A DNA stretch of 7,645 nucleotides from NCBI GenBank assembly GCA_903886985.1, contig CAISOI010000127.1:1-7645 (forward strand), read 5' to 3'. The notes beneath the pieces were generated by a model. The model made no database searches. It saw nothing but the letters and a program-made list of their open reading frames with translations, and was not told the origin of the DNA. Made by a program: the position numbers and the translations under genes. Shown here one piece after another: positions 1-5,828 of this stretch. The DNA is from an uncultured Chthonomonas sp. (GTDB lineage: Bacteria; Armatimonadota; Chthonomonadetes; Chthonomonadales; CAJBBX01). How positions within the stretch are numbered: the first letter of the stretch is position 1; every line of letters starts with the position of its first letter.

Positions 1-2015
1 CGGAGTTCCTCTCGCTCACGTTCGAGACTCCATATAATTCGGGTCTGTTCGGAACTTCGGAAGTGTTTCGACGCATATTGCGACATATCTACAAAATACT
101 GGAGATGTCGCAACCTACATGCTTCAAGTTCACCGGTCCGTTCCGCCAACTCCTTTGCATATGCCAATATCGTGAAAAGCAAGCGGTAACGGCGTCCGGT
201 GCTTTCATCCTGAACCATTACTAAGTTCTTCTCAACAAGTCCAGATAGGAGTGGCAGTATATCTTCGTGAAGGATTGCCGTTCCAGACACGCTCGAGGAT
301 TGTTCAGCGCATATTGTCTCCGCGGCCTCTAGAGTCCATCCCGACGTAAAGACGGACAGACGCTTCAGCAGGGTCTGTTCACCGGACGTTAGTAATCTAT
401 AGCTCCAATCAATGGTCTCTTTCAGAGTCTGCTGCCGCGCGGGTCCACCACGGGAACTTCCTGACAAAAGACTAAATACTTCCGACAAGCGCGCTCGAAT
501 TTGATGAACATCCAACACGCGAATCCGCGCCGATGCAAGCTCTATAGCAAGGGGAATACCATCCAGCGCGCAACAGATTTCTGCGACGTCTGCATAGTTT
601 GCTTCCGTTACTTCAAAACCCGGACTAGCCGCCCGTGCGCGTTCCACAAACAAACATTCAGCATCGGACAATGGTACTGTCGAATGTGATTGACAGTCAT
701 GCCCTCCGGGCTCAATCTCTGCCACCACTGATTCACTTCCGTAAGATACCCCCAATGGAGAAACACTCCACACACATTCCCCTGAAATAGCAAGAGGCTG
801 CCTGCTGGTTGCCAAAAGTTTCAGTTCTGGACATATCGTCAGAAATTCTATGGCGAGAGCGGCAACTTCGTCGATGAGATGCTCACAGTTATCTAATATC
901 AACAACAAAGGATTGGTTTTAAGAGAATTTAAAAGCTCATCATGAATTGACGCCTCAGACCTATCCTGGACATTTAGAAGTGCGGAAAGAACACCGATCA
1001 ATTGTTCCGGCGCATCAATAGACGAGAGGTCGGCAAAGAGAACCGCCAGATTCTGCTCAGAGGCAACTCGGCTTCCGACTTCAACCGCCAACCTTGTCTT
1101 ACCAACACCTCCCGGTCCGCATATAGTAATAAGCCGTTTCTCCGAAAGAAGGTCATATACCTGACGAATAATATTATCGCGCCCAATCAAACTAGTCAGA
1201 GGCTTAGGGAGTTTGACGACAGGCACCCCCGAGTTCGAAACATGAAGTGACTCAGTTTTGAGTTTTTCTGGAACACTCAACCGATCTCGAGCTTCACCGC
1301 GAATACGCTCATAGACGGCAACAGTTTCAGGCGAGGGGTCAACATCGTGTTCGTTGCGAAGATAGACCCGGAGGTCACGGTAAACCATTGTGACGGACGC
1401 TAGATCGCCTGCCTGTGCCAAAGCAGACATCAAACTTCTTTGCGCACTTTCCCGCTCTGGCTCTACCGAAACGAGCTTCTTAAGTTCTGAAATCGCCTGT
1501 GCCAATTGGCCTTCGACAATGTGCGCCGCAGAAAGGGACTCTAAGACATTCAAATACTTCTGCTCGCGGGATTGTCTGTCATTAAGCACCCACTCTTCCA
1601 TGCAACCATGAAGAAGTGGACCGCGATAAAGGTTGACCGCGTGTTCCTTTGAGAAGGTGTCTGCCTGCTTTACTGCCATATCAAATTCAATCAGATCGAC
1701 ATCTGCCCCGGTCAGGTCTATGCGAATCCGTGTAGAGTCTGAAACGATGCGCCACGCTTCTGGTCCGAGTGCGTCGCGTAGGTTAGCAAGGCTCTGACGT
1801 AAGCTGGTACGTGCCTGTTTCTCTTCACTATCGGGCCAAAGGGTAAAGGAGAGGTAGTCGCGATCCATCTCACGACCGCCCGCCAAAGCGAGTAGTGCAA
1901 TCAGCCACTGACCTTTGCGAGTTCGCAATTTCGGAAGTGGCTCACCATGAATCGTGGCGTCAAACGGCCCAAACAGCCGCAAAACGAGTGGAGAATATTG
2001 TTGGTCAGTTGTCAT
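1..2015 (-). CDS. AfsR/SARP-type transcriptional regulator with BTAD and NB-ARC ATPase domains (3' end beyond window)
   Basis: The reading frame is open from ATG at 2015 to the left edge, giving 671 whole codons with no stop. Residues 10-90 form an OmpR/SARP-like winged helix, with the recognition-helix region TLWPDSEEKQARTSLRQSL at 58-76. Residues 105-245 fit the bacterial transcriptional activation domain (YRGPLLHG at 130-137). An NB-ARC/STAND ATPase follows: LTSLIGRD 273-280, Walker A GPGGVGKT 300-307, Walker B LLLILDN with Asp375, and GIPLAIELA 486-494. Next come a helical lid (TIDWSYRLL, about 534-542) and a YRLLFTI segment near 610-616 that usually precedes TPR-like repeats; those are cut off. 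Family members are ATP-switched DNA-binding regulators that often act on nearby genes. ATG is the only good start, because a stop lies upstream in frame with no ATG, GTG or TTG between, yet it lacks a Shine-Dalgarno. Domain identity is strong; the signal sensed and the targets are unknown. Confidence 0.93.
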   Translation of the reverse strand, partial: MTTDQQYSPLVLRLFGPFDATIHGEPLPKLRTRKGQWLIALLALAGGREMDRDYLSFTLWPDSEEKQARTSLRQSLANLRDALGPEAWRIVSDSTRIRIDLTGADVDLIEFDMAVKQADTFSKEHAVNLYRGPLLHGCMEEWVLNDRQSREQKYLNVLESLSAAHIVEGQLAQAISELKKLVSVEPERESAQRSLMSALAQAGDLASVTMVYRDLRVYLRNEHDVDPSPETVAVYERIRGEARDRLSVPEKLKTESLHVSNSGVPVVKLPKPLTSLIGRDNIIRQVYDLLSEKRLITICGPGGVGKTRLAVEVGSRVASEQNLAVLFADLSSIDAPEQLIGVLSALLNVQDRSEASIHDELLNSLKTNPLLLILDNCEHLIDEVAALAIEFLTICPELKLLATSRQPLAISGECVWSVSPLGVSYGSESVVAEIEPGGHDCQSHSTVPLSDAECLFVERARAASPGFEVTEANYADVAEICCALDGIPLAIELASARIRVLDVHQIRARLSEVFSLLSGSSRGGPARQQTLKETIDWSYRLLTSGEQTLLKRLSVFTSGWTLEAAETICAEQSSSVSGTAILHEDILPLLSGLVEKNLVMVQDESTGRRYRLLFTILAYAKELAERTGELEACRLRHLQYFVDMSQYASKHFRSSEQTRIIWSLEREREEL

Positions 2016-2070
2016 TGGGTTGAAAGGTGGCAGCCAGTTCAGATCCGATGGAAATCAGTTGTAGTCGAAT

Positions 2071-2099
2071 ATTTAAATCGATACTTTATCGTAGCACAA
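2071..2099 (-). promoter_or_regulatory. possible promoter of the BTAD regulator
   Basis: On the minus strand TTGTGC (2094-2099) and TTAAAT (2071-2076) are separated by 17 bases, about 55 bases before the ATG at 2015. The -35 box matches the sigma70 consensus at only three positions and the -10 box at four. The spacer contains the small palindrome CGATACTTTATCG (2079-2091), which could be an operator. This is a weak, unverified call. Confidence 0.3.
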
Positions 2100-2125
2100 C
2101 TGCCTCGCTAAGCCCAGTCGCTTTA

Positions 2126-2203
2126 GTGTGAATTGCAACCTATTCAGGTGTGAAACTTGCGACACGTACCGAATGAGTAAGTCGAATAATTTCACATTCA
2201 GGT
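2126..2203. repeat. cluster of short repeats in the 2016-2210 intergenic region
   Basis: GTGTGAA occurs at 2126-2132 and 2148-2154, exactly 22 bases apart, which is about two helical turns. The inverted core TTCACA follows at 2191-2196. ATTCAGGT occurs at 2142-2149 and 2196-2203. The gap lies between the stop of the exported mutarotase-like gene and the start of the BTAD regulator. SARP regulators are known to bind heptamer direct repeats spaced in helical-turn multiples, so this could be an operator, but the repeats are short and chance is not excluded. I see no canonical terminator in the gap. Confidence 0.35.
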
Positions 2204-2210
2204 TCGGATC

Positions 2211-3083
2211 CTACTTGACCATACCCGTAAACTTATCGAGAAGAAGCTGTCCCGTCGGCGTAGGCCCAGACCAGGCATAAATCACTGATACAGGAAGTAC
2301 TGCGCGCCCAGTATCGGGTTTCACCTCGAGGGAGACGGGAGTTTTGACAACCATCGCCCCGTTTTCCATAGCAACGGAGCCGGTCTTCATGTTAACAGCT
2401 GCAGTAACACCTTCACCCATTTGAAGTTGAACCAAACTGCCAGTACCATCAGTTCCCCCTAAAAAAGAAGGCGGCTTTTGCGAAGGAGCAGGTCCATTGC
2501 GAATAATTGGACCTATCAAAGGATTGATCTGGACAACCCATCGATTGAGCGTGGCACCAGATACAAATACGGGTTTCTCCTTACGGTTAATGAGCGAAAC
2601 CGTCTTGGCCATGTAAGGACTATCTTTGCCCCAGACTTCATATTGCAATTCAATTTCGAATCCACTGTTTTTACGAACGCCCTGCAAATGGATCGTCAAT
2701 AGACGACCACCATGAGCTGGGCGACCGACTGTCTGCCATGCAAACTCCCAGTCACTCTCTAATGAAATGGTACGGGACTTCGAATTGACATCTGTAATCG
2801 AAATCTCTGCCTCGCTTGGGGAAATATCTGAAACAATGGCTCGCTTCGGACCGTTCATAATTTGAATGGTTCTCAGTGATCCAGTTAACTTATCAAAGTG
2901 AACGGATCTCGAAACGGCATCGTTACCAATCTTCCACGTATAGGTGCCCTCATTATAAGTGCAGTATGCTGTCTTATTTTGAAGTGCAAGAGGTCCTTCT
3001 GAATTTGCGTGAGAAGAAAGGGACAGGGTGCTGGCGGTCACTATTGCAAAAACCAAAGGCAGATATCGATTAAACGACGACAT
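2211..3083 (-). CDS. exported protein with a galactose-mutarotase-like / glycoside-hydrolase N-terminal beta-sandwich fold (tentative)
   Basis: The product is 290 residues. It starts with a signal peptide: Arg6, a hydrophobic stretch at about 8-22, and a likely cut after SSHA at residue 26. The rest is strand-rich with no membrane segment. Residues 140-175 (FEIELQYEVW, then MAKTVSLINRKEKPVFV) resemble the beta-sandwich domain that precedes the catalytic barrel in GH36- and GH31-type glycosidases, where a phrase about aromatic or polar strands followed by a conserved Asn is common. The chain ends at 290 with no TIM barrel, so no hydrolase activity can be claimed. A role in binding carbohydrate outside the cytoplasm is inference. 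The ATG at 3083 has a good GGAG site (3090-3093) six bases upstream. It lies 146 bases downstream of the broken DUF4424-like gene and in the same direction, so it may be co-transcribed. The call of an expressed exported protein is firm; the fold is tentative. Confidence 0.82.
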   Translation of the reverse strand: MSSFNRYLPLVFAIVTASTLSLSSHANSEGPLALQNKTAYCTYNEGTYTWKIGNDAVSRSVHFDKLTGSLRTIQIMNGPKRAIVSDISPSEAEISITDVNSKSRTISLESDWEFAWQTVGRPAHGGRLLTIHLQGVRKNSGFEIELQYEVWGKDSPYMAKTVSLINRKEKPVFVSGATLNRWVVQINPLIGPIIRNGPAPSQKPPSFLGGTDGTGSLVQLQMGEGVTAAVNMKTGSVAMENGAMVVKTPVSLEVKPDTGRAVLPVSVIYAWSGPTPTGQLLLDKFTGMVK

Positions 3084-3116
3084 TAAGTTCTCCGGTGCTC
3101 GTTGAGTCTATTGGGC

Positions 3117-3151
3117 TCAGATTCGTATTATCAATACTATATCTGATCAGA
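3117..3151. promoter_or_regulatory. nested inverted repeats upstream of the exported mutarotase-like gene
   Basis: TCAGAT (3117-3122) pairs with ATCTGA (3141-3146). Inside it GTATT (3125-3129) pairs with AATAC (3133-3137) around a three-base loop. This is 11 base pairs with a small asymmetric internal loop. The right arm overlaps the perfect palindrome TCTGATCAGA (3142-3151). No T-run follows on either strand, so it is not a standard terminator. Its place 34-68 bases before the start codon at 3083 suggests an operator or a leader RNA structure. On the minus strand GATAAT (3126-3131) inside it could serve as a -10 box, but I see no matching -35. Confidence 0.4.
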
Positions 3152-3171
3152 GATCATTTCGCGCGGTTTAT

Positions 3172-3214
3172 GAGGCCCGTGAATGGTTAATAAAGGCAAT
3201 TTATCAAGGGCCTC
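3172..3214 (-). terminator. stem-loop just after the DUF4424-like gene, possible transcript 3' end
   Basis: GAGGCCC (3172-3178) pairs perfectly with GGGCCTC (3208-3214). Within the loop ATAAA (3190-3194) pairs with TTTAT (3200-3204). The structure begins 15 bases past the stop codon at 3230-3232 in the minus direction. No U-run follows it, so it is not a classic Rho-independent terminator. It may protect a 3' end or act as a weak or Rho-assisted terminator. Confidence 0.35.
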
Positions 3215-3229
3215 CCTTACATTCTGAGA

Positions 3230-3823
3230 TTACCGAAACGCGTACGTAATCTCGATATCGTCACTTTTAGCTGGACGCCAATTCTTACGTTCAAAAATGA
3301 GAGTTCTTCCTCTAACCTGAGGAGTTGCGGGACCTTTCCAGACAACGGTTCCACTGTCAACGGATTTGAGGTTCAGATTTCGGCCGTCGTCGTGGCTCTT
3401 CGATGCCGATAGCACATTGAAAACTGGGCGAAGCGGAGCGTCAATATCTCCGGTTTTGAATGTGACGTTAACAACTGAAGATCCAATCGTTCCCTTCCAG
3501 CTCGAACCAGTATGCAATACATATGCTACTTGTGACGCGCTTGAGTATGAAGATTTCAACGAGACAATTCCGCCCGAGACATCTTGAACATAAACATCCT
3601 TGATTTTCACCGTCGAATTCGCGGGAAAGGAAACCGTTTTGGTGTGCCAGTAGTGTCCGGGGAGATTTGAGCGAATCAAGCTCGTTTTCACTTCTTTGCC
3701 ATCCACCCAGGACTTAAACGAATTGAAAGTTGTTGAGGGTGGAGTTTTTTCAAGGCCCGCGCGCTCCTTCTCTTCGTCCGGATCGAATGCGCCTTTTCCG
3801 ACATCAGGAAACCCCATTCTCAC
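3230..3823 (-). CDS. C-terminal fragment of the DUF4424-like protein, possibly restarted after the premature stop
   Basis: This 197-residue reading begins at GTG 3823, nine bases after the TAA, with ATG 3817 as a second choice. It has no signal peptide and no Shine-Dalgarno of its own, so translation would need reinitiation by ribosomes ending at 3833. It holds most of the domain, including MGFPD near its start, a Lys/Glu-rich stretch, and YVLHTGSSWKGTIGSS in the middle. Without the upstream half it would stay in the cytoplasm, which argues that it is not an independent gene. Confidence 0.45.
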   Translation of the reverse strand: MRMGFPDVGKGAFDPDEEKERAGLEKTPPSTTFNSFKSWVDGKEVKTSLIRSNLPGHYWHTKTVSFPANSTVKIKDVYVQDVSGGIVSLKSSYSSASQVAYVLHTGSSWKGTIGSSVVNVTFKTGDIDAPLRPVFNVLSASKSHDDGRNLNLKSVDSGTVVWKGPATPQVRGRTLIFERKNWRPAKSDDIEITYAFR

Positions 3824-3832
3824 CGCGCACGC

Positions 3833-4048
3833 TTAACCGGTATTTACAAACACGAAATTGCACTCAACTTCGACCTGTTTGTCTCCAACCTTCATGTTGA
3901 TAACTTCCGATTGCATCTCGACAGATGGATGACCACTTAGTAAACGAGGCGTGCCACCCATCGAAATGCCTCCATCATTCGCCAACGCTGAAAGTGGCGT
4001 ACAACCGAAACCGGTGCAAGCCAAAATTAACTTCCCTACATACTTCAT
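3833..4048 (-). CDS. N-terminal fragment of the DUF4424-like protein, ending at the premature TAA
   Basis: If translated as is, this gives a 71-residue product: a 23-residue signal peptide followed by about 48 residues of the mature domain. AAGGA at 4057-4061 is a good ribosome site for the ATG at 4048. Cys11 and Cys16 lie within the signal region; the sequence before Cys11 (ILA) is a poor lipobox, so ordinary signal peptidase I cleavage after ALA is more likely. The fragment stops in the middle of a predicted strand, so it is unlikely to fold alone. An extended reading from GTG 4108 would add 20 residues but overlaps the promoter. Confidence 0.55.
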   Translation of the reverse strand: MKYVGKLILACTGFGCTPLSALANDGGISMGGTPRLLSGHPSVEMQSEVINMKVGDKQVEVECNFVFVNTG

Positions 4049-4094
4049 TGTATCGTTCCTTGATTGTAATTGCGAAATTGCTTTCGTCATAGTG

Positions 4095-4124
4095 ATTATA
4101 CATTTCACAAGAGTTTGGTTTCAA
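4095..4124 (-). promoter_or_regulatory. sigma70-type promoter for the leftward DUF4424-like gene
   Basis: On the minus strand TTGAAA (4119-4124) and a perfect TATAAT (4095-4100) are 18 bases apart. Transcription would begin near 4088, leaving a leader of about 40 bases before the ATG at 4048, with AAGGA placed correctly within it. This is the best promoter match in the window and it decides the start codon of the gene. Confidence 0.65.
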
Positions 4125-4128
4125 GAGT

Positions 4129-4144
4129 TGTGACATAATTCACA
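4129..4144. promoter_or_regulatory. CRP/FNR-family-like operator, TGTGA-N6-TCACA
   Basis: TGTGA (4129-4133) and TCACA (4140-4144) form a perfect inverted repeat with a six-base centre, CATAAT. This equals the core consensus of CRP-type cyclic-nucleotide regulators. It is centred about 48 bases upstream of the predicted leftward start site (near 4088) and about 143 bases before the mnmA ATG. The position is close to, but not exactly at, the usual activator distances. No CRP-like gene lies in this window, so the binding protein is unknown. Confidence 0.5.
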
Positions 4145-4188
4145 CTTAGGACCAATATTCGCGGATTCCTTTATAAAAATGGTGGATT

Positions 4189-4220
4189 TTGACCACTGCA
4201 ATATGTTCGTATGTGATAAT
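4189..4220 (+). promoter_or_regulatory. possible promoter for mnmA
   Basis: TTGACC (4189-4194) is followed by TATGTG (4210-4215, spacing 15) and by GATAAT (4215-4220, spacing 20). The hexamers are reasonable but neither spacing is ideal. The site lies 60-90 bases before the mnmA ATG, in the intergenic region shared with the divergent gene, which is where a promoter is expected. Confidence 0.35.
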
Positions 4221-4279
4221 AAGGAATGTCAACTGATTAGTCGTTGGTTCGTATATGGAAATTGGATAAGATACAGATT

Positions 4280-5380
4280 ATGGCAAAAGGAACTGTAGTT
4301 GCTGCAATGAGCGGCGGCGTAGATAGCGCGGTTACCGCAGCTTTGTTGAAAGAACAGGGCTACGATGTTATTGGAATTACTCTACAGATTTGGCAGGAAC
4401 ACTCAGATCAGGGTAAGCATGGCGGATGCTGTTCACTCGGTGCCGTAGAAGATGCCCGCCGCGCAGCTAACAAATTGGATATTCCCCACTATGTCCTGAA
4501 CTTCCGAGAATATTTTGCTGAGAAAGTCATTGATAAATTTGTCACTGAGTACGCACGTGGCCGTACGCCTAACCCGTGCGTTGAATGCAATCGCAGCGTA
4601 AAATTCGACGAATTACTCCGACAAGCTACAAATCTTGGTGCGGATTTCCTTGCAACAGGACACTATGCACGCATCCGGTATAATGAAATTACGGGAAGAC
4701 ACGAGTTAAGTCGAGCAGGTGATCTCGCTAAAGATCAAACATATGCGCTCTACACTTTGACTCAGGCGCAACTCTCTAAAACTTTGATGCCACTAGGTGA
4801 ACTCGAAAGCAAGCAAGAGACAAGAGAAATTGCACGGCGATATGGCCTGTCGGTCGCGAACAAACCCGACAGTCAGGAAATTTGCTTTGTGCCCAAAGAA
4901 GGTTACACGAAGTATCTGGCAGACAAGGCGCCAAGTGCACTCACGACAGGAGAAATCGTAGATACTTCTGGTCGGTCACTTGGAATGCACGACGGAATTG
5001 CAAATTACACAATCGGACAGAGGCGGAGACTTCCCGCAAGTGCTACAGGGCCATTGTTTGTAATCGCACTGGAACCTGTTACGAATCGTGTTATCGTTGG
5101 CGATAATGATGAACTTTTCCGTGAACATTTTTATGTCAGCGATCTCAGTTGGAGTTCCATTCCCAATCTACTGACACCAACTCAGGTTGATGCGAGTATT
5201 CGATACAACGGGACACCAGCACCGTCAATAATTGAGCCCCTATCAGACAGCAGTTGGATAAAATGCACTCTGGAAACACCGGCCAGAGCAATAACTCCGG
5301 GTCAAGCAGCAGTATTTTATGACGGTGACGTGGTTGTGGGAGGTGGAACCATTGAATTGGTACCACCGACTGTTGGTTGA
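4280..5380 (+). CDS. mnmA: tRNA-specific 2-thiouridylase MnmA
   Basis: MnmA adenylates U34 of tRNA-Lys, -Glu and -Gln and replaces its 2-oxygen with sulfur from a cysteine desulfurase relay, a cytoplasmic step in wobble-base modification. The 366-residue product has the family's full length and motifs: PP-loop SGGVDS 11-16, GCCSLGAVEDAR 49-60, PNPCVECNR with Cys100 and Cys103, ATGHYAR 125-131, DQTYALY 152-158, SQEICFVP with the second catalytic Cys202, and GIANYTIGQRR 239-249, then the C-terminal beta-barrel. Cys100 and Cys202 match the disulfide/persulfide pair of E. coli MnmA. The ATG at 4280 is preferred because the family starts just before the PP-loop; the frame is also open from a TTG at 4244, which would add 12 atypical residues and has no ribosome site. 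The 4280 site itself has only a weak GGATAAG. It is first of four plus-strand genes and divergent from the DUF4424-like gene. Confidence 0.98.
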   Translation: MAKGTVVAAMSGGVDSAVTAALLKEQGYDVIGITLQIWQEHSDQGKHGGCCSLGAVEDARRAANKLDIPHYVLNFREYFAEKVIDKFVTEYARGRTPNPCVECNRSVKFDELLRQATNLGADFLATGHYARIRYNEITGRHELSRAGDLAKDQTYALYTLTQAQLSKTLMPLGELESKQETREIARRYGLSVANKPDSQEICFVPKEGYTKYLADKAPSALTTGEIVDTSGRSLGMHDGIANYTIGQRRRLPASATGPLFVIALEPVTNRVIVGDNDELFREHFYVSDLSWSSIPNLLTPTQVDASIRYNGTPAPSIIEPLSDSSWIKCTLETPARAITPGQAAVFYDGDVVVGGGTIELVPPTVG

Positions 5381-5402
5381 AACAATTCTTAACCCCTAAA
5401 AG

Positions 5403-5420
5403 TGCCAACTCGTTTTGGCA
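5403..5420. terminator. stem-loop between mnmA and the YtxH gene
   Basis: TGCCAA (5403-5408) pairs with TTGGCA (5415-5420) around a six-base loop, 23 bases after the mnmA stop. On the plus strand it is followed by ATAAAG rather than a T-run, so it is at most a weak terminator or an RNA-processing/stability element between the two genes. On the minus strand a short TTTT follows, but no leftward gene ends here. Confidence 0.3.
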
Positions 5421-5451
5421 ATAAAGACCGAAGTTCTTAAGGAGTAATAAA

Positions 5452-5733
5452 ATGGCAGATCAAGATCAAGAACGTGGCGTTATGTTAAGCATCCTTGCTG
5501 GAATTGGAATCGGCGTCATAGTTGGTGCTATCGCTGGACTAATGCTTGCACCGAAATCTGGGAACGAGACTAGGCAGGACATTGGATCGACCCTCGGCGA
5601 TCTGGGTAACAAGCTAACAGATTTGAGCCAACAAGTTGCTACGAAGGTTAAGTCCGTAGTCGACACTGGAAAGAAAGTCGTTGGAGATACAGTTGAGGTC
5701 GTCAAGGAAGATATTGCCGAGGCAAACGCGTAA
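5452..5733 (+). CDS. YtxH-domain small membrane-anchored protein
   Basis: This 93-residue protein has a short polar N-terminus, one glycine-rich hydrophobic segment at about 9-32 with small-residue spacing (GIGIGVIVGAIAG), and then LAPKSGNETRQDI at 32-44. That hydrophobic-APxSGxxTR arrangement is the signature of the YtxH (gas-vesicle-GvpP-like) family. The remainder is an amphipathic, coiled-coil-like helix rich in Lys, Asp and Val that resembles stress/LEA-like tails. Family members are linked to general stress response in Bacillus, but their molecular role is not known. It is probably inserted by its N-terminal segment with the charged tail in the cytoplasm. An excellent ribosome site, AAGGAG at 5439-5444, lies seven bases before the ATG. 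It sits 71 bases after mnmA and 95 before the permease gene. Confidence 0.92.
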   Translation: MADQDQERGVMLSILAGIGIGVIVGAIAGLMLAPKSGNETRQDIGSTLGDLGNKLTDLSQQVATKVKSVVDTGKKVVGDTVEVVKEDIAEANA

Positions 5734-5755
5734 CTGAATTATTTGGATCCAATAT

Positions 5756-5780
5756 CAGGTACAGTATTAAACTGTCCCTG
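5756..5780 (+). terminator. stem-loop after the YtxH gene, possible weak terminator
   Basis: CAGGTACAGT (5756-5765) and ACTGTCCCTG (5771-5780) form a ten-pair stem with one T-C mismatch and a five-base loop, ATTAA. It begins 22 bases after the YtxH stop. The following CTCATTT is a poor U-tract, so termination would be partial. TATTAA at the loop, with TTGGAT 16 bases upstream, could alternatively be a -10/-35 pair for the permease gene. Confidence 0.4.
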
Positions 5781-5828
5781 CTCATTTGGATTGACTCTCA
5801 ACTACAGTACCCATCGAGATAGAACTTC

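Larger units (their letters stand above)
3230..4048 (-). pseudogene. DUF4424-like exported protein gene interrupted by one in-frame TAA
   Basis: From ATG at 4048 the frame codes for 71 residues, hits TAA at 3833-3835 (codon 72), and continues in the same frame for 200 more codons to a second stop at 3230. The two halves make one protein. The first has a signal peptide (MKYVGKLIL to ALA, cut before Asn24), then NDGGISMGGTPRLLSGHP, and ends in ECNFVFVNTG. The second resumes with ACAVRMGFPD and later has YVLHTGSSWKGTIGSS. This order (NDGG start, F-V-F-x-N-x-G, then MGFP, then a TG-x-x-W-x-G-x-I-G segment) is what I recall of DUF4424-type exported proteins of unknown role. No frame change is needed, so this is a nonsense codon rather than an indel. 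It may be a real mutation, a sequencing error or, less likely, readthrough. The start is chosen because AAGGA lies eight bases upstream and the promoter at 4095-4124 would begin RNA near 4088, excluding the earlier GTG (4108) and ATG (4090). Confidence 0.75.

Noticed and set aside
1002..1250. 82-residue plus-strand reading frame within the regulator gene
   Set aside because: It is antisense to the NB-ARC Walker A region, which is clearly coding on the minus strand.
3824..3835. Frameshift between the two DUF4424-like halves
   Set aside because: The starts at 4108/4048 and 3823 are in the same frame; only a TAA codon separates the halves.
4049..4108. GTG (4108) or ATG (4090) start for the DUF4424-like gene
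   Set aside because: Both fall in or at the predicted promoter and its start site and lack a ribosome site. ATG 4048 has AAGGA and begins a proper signal peptide.
4244..4279. TTG start extending MnmA by 12 residues
   Set aside because: It has no ribosome site, the extra residues are atypical for the family, and the ATG at 4280 sits at the normal distance before the SGGVDS motif.
5145..5408. 87-residue minus-strand reading frame over the end of mnmA
   Set aside because: It is a shadow of the coding strand, with no domain, no promoter and no ribosome site.
5791..5820. TTGACT as the -35 box of a permease promoter
   Set aside because: No acceptable -10 hexamer lies 16-18 bases downstream, and transcription would begin almost at the start codon.
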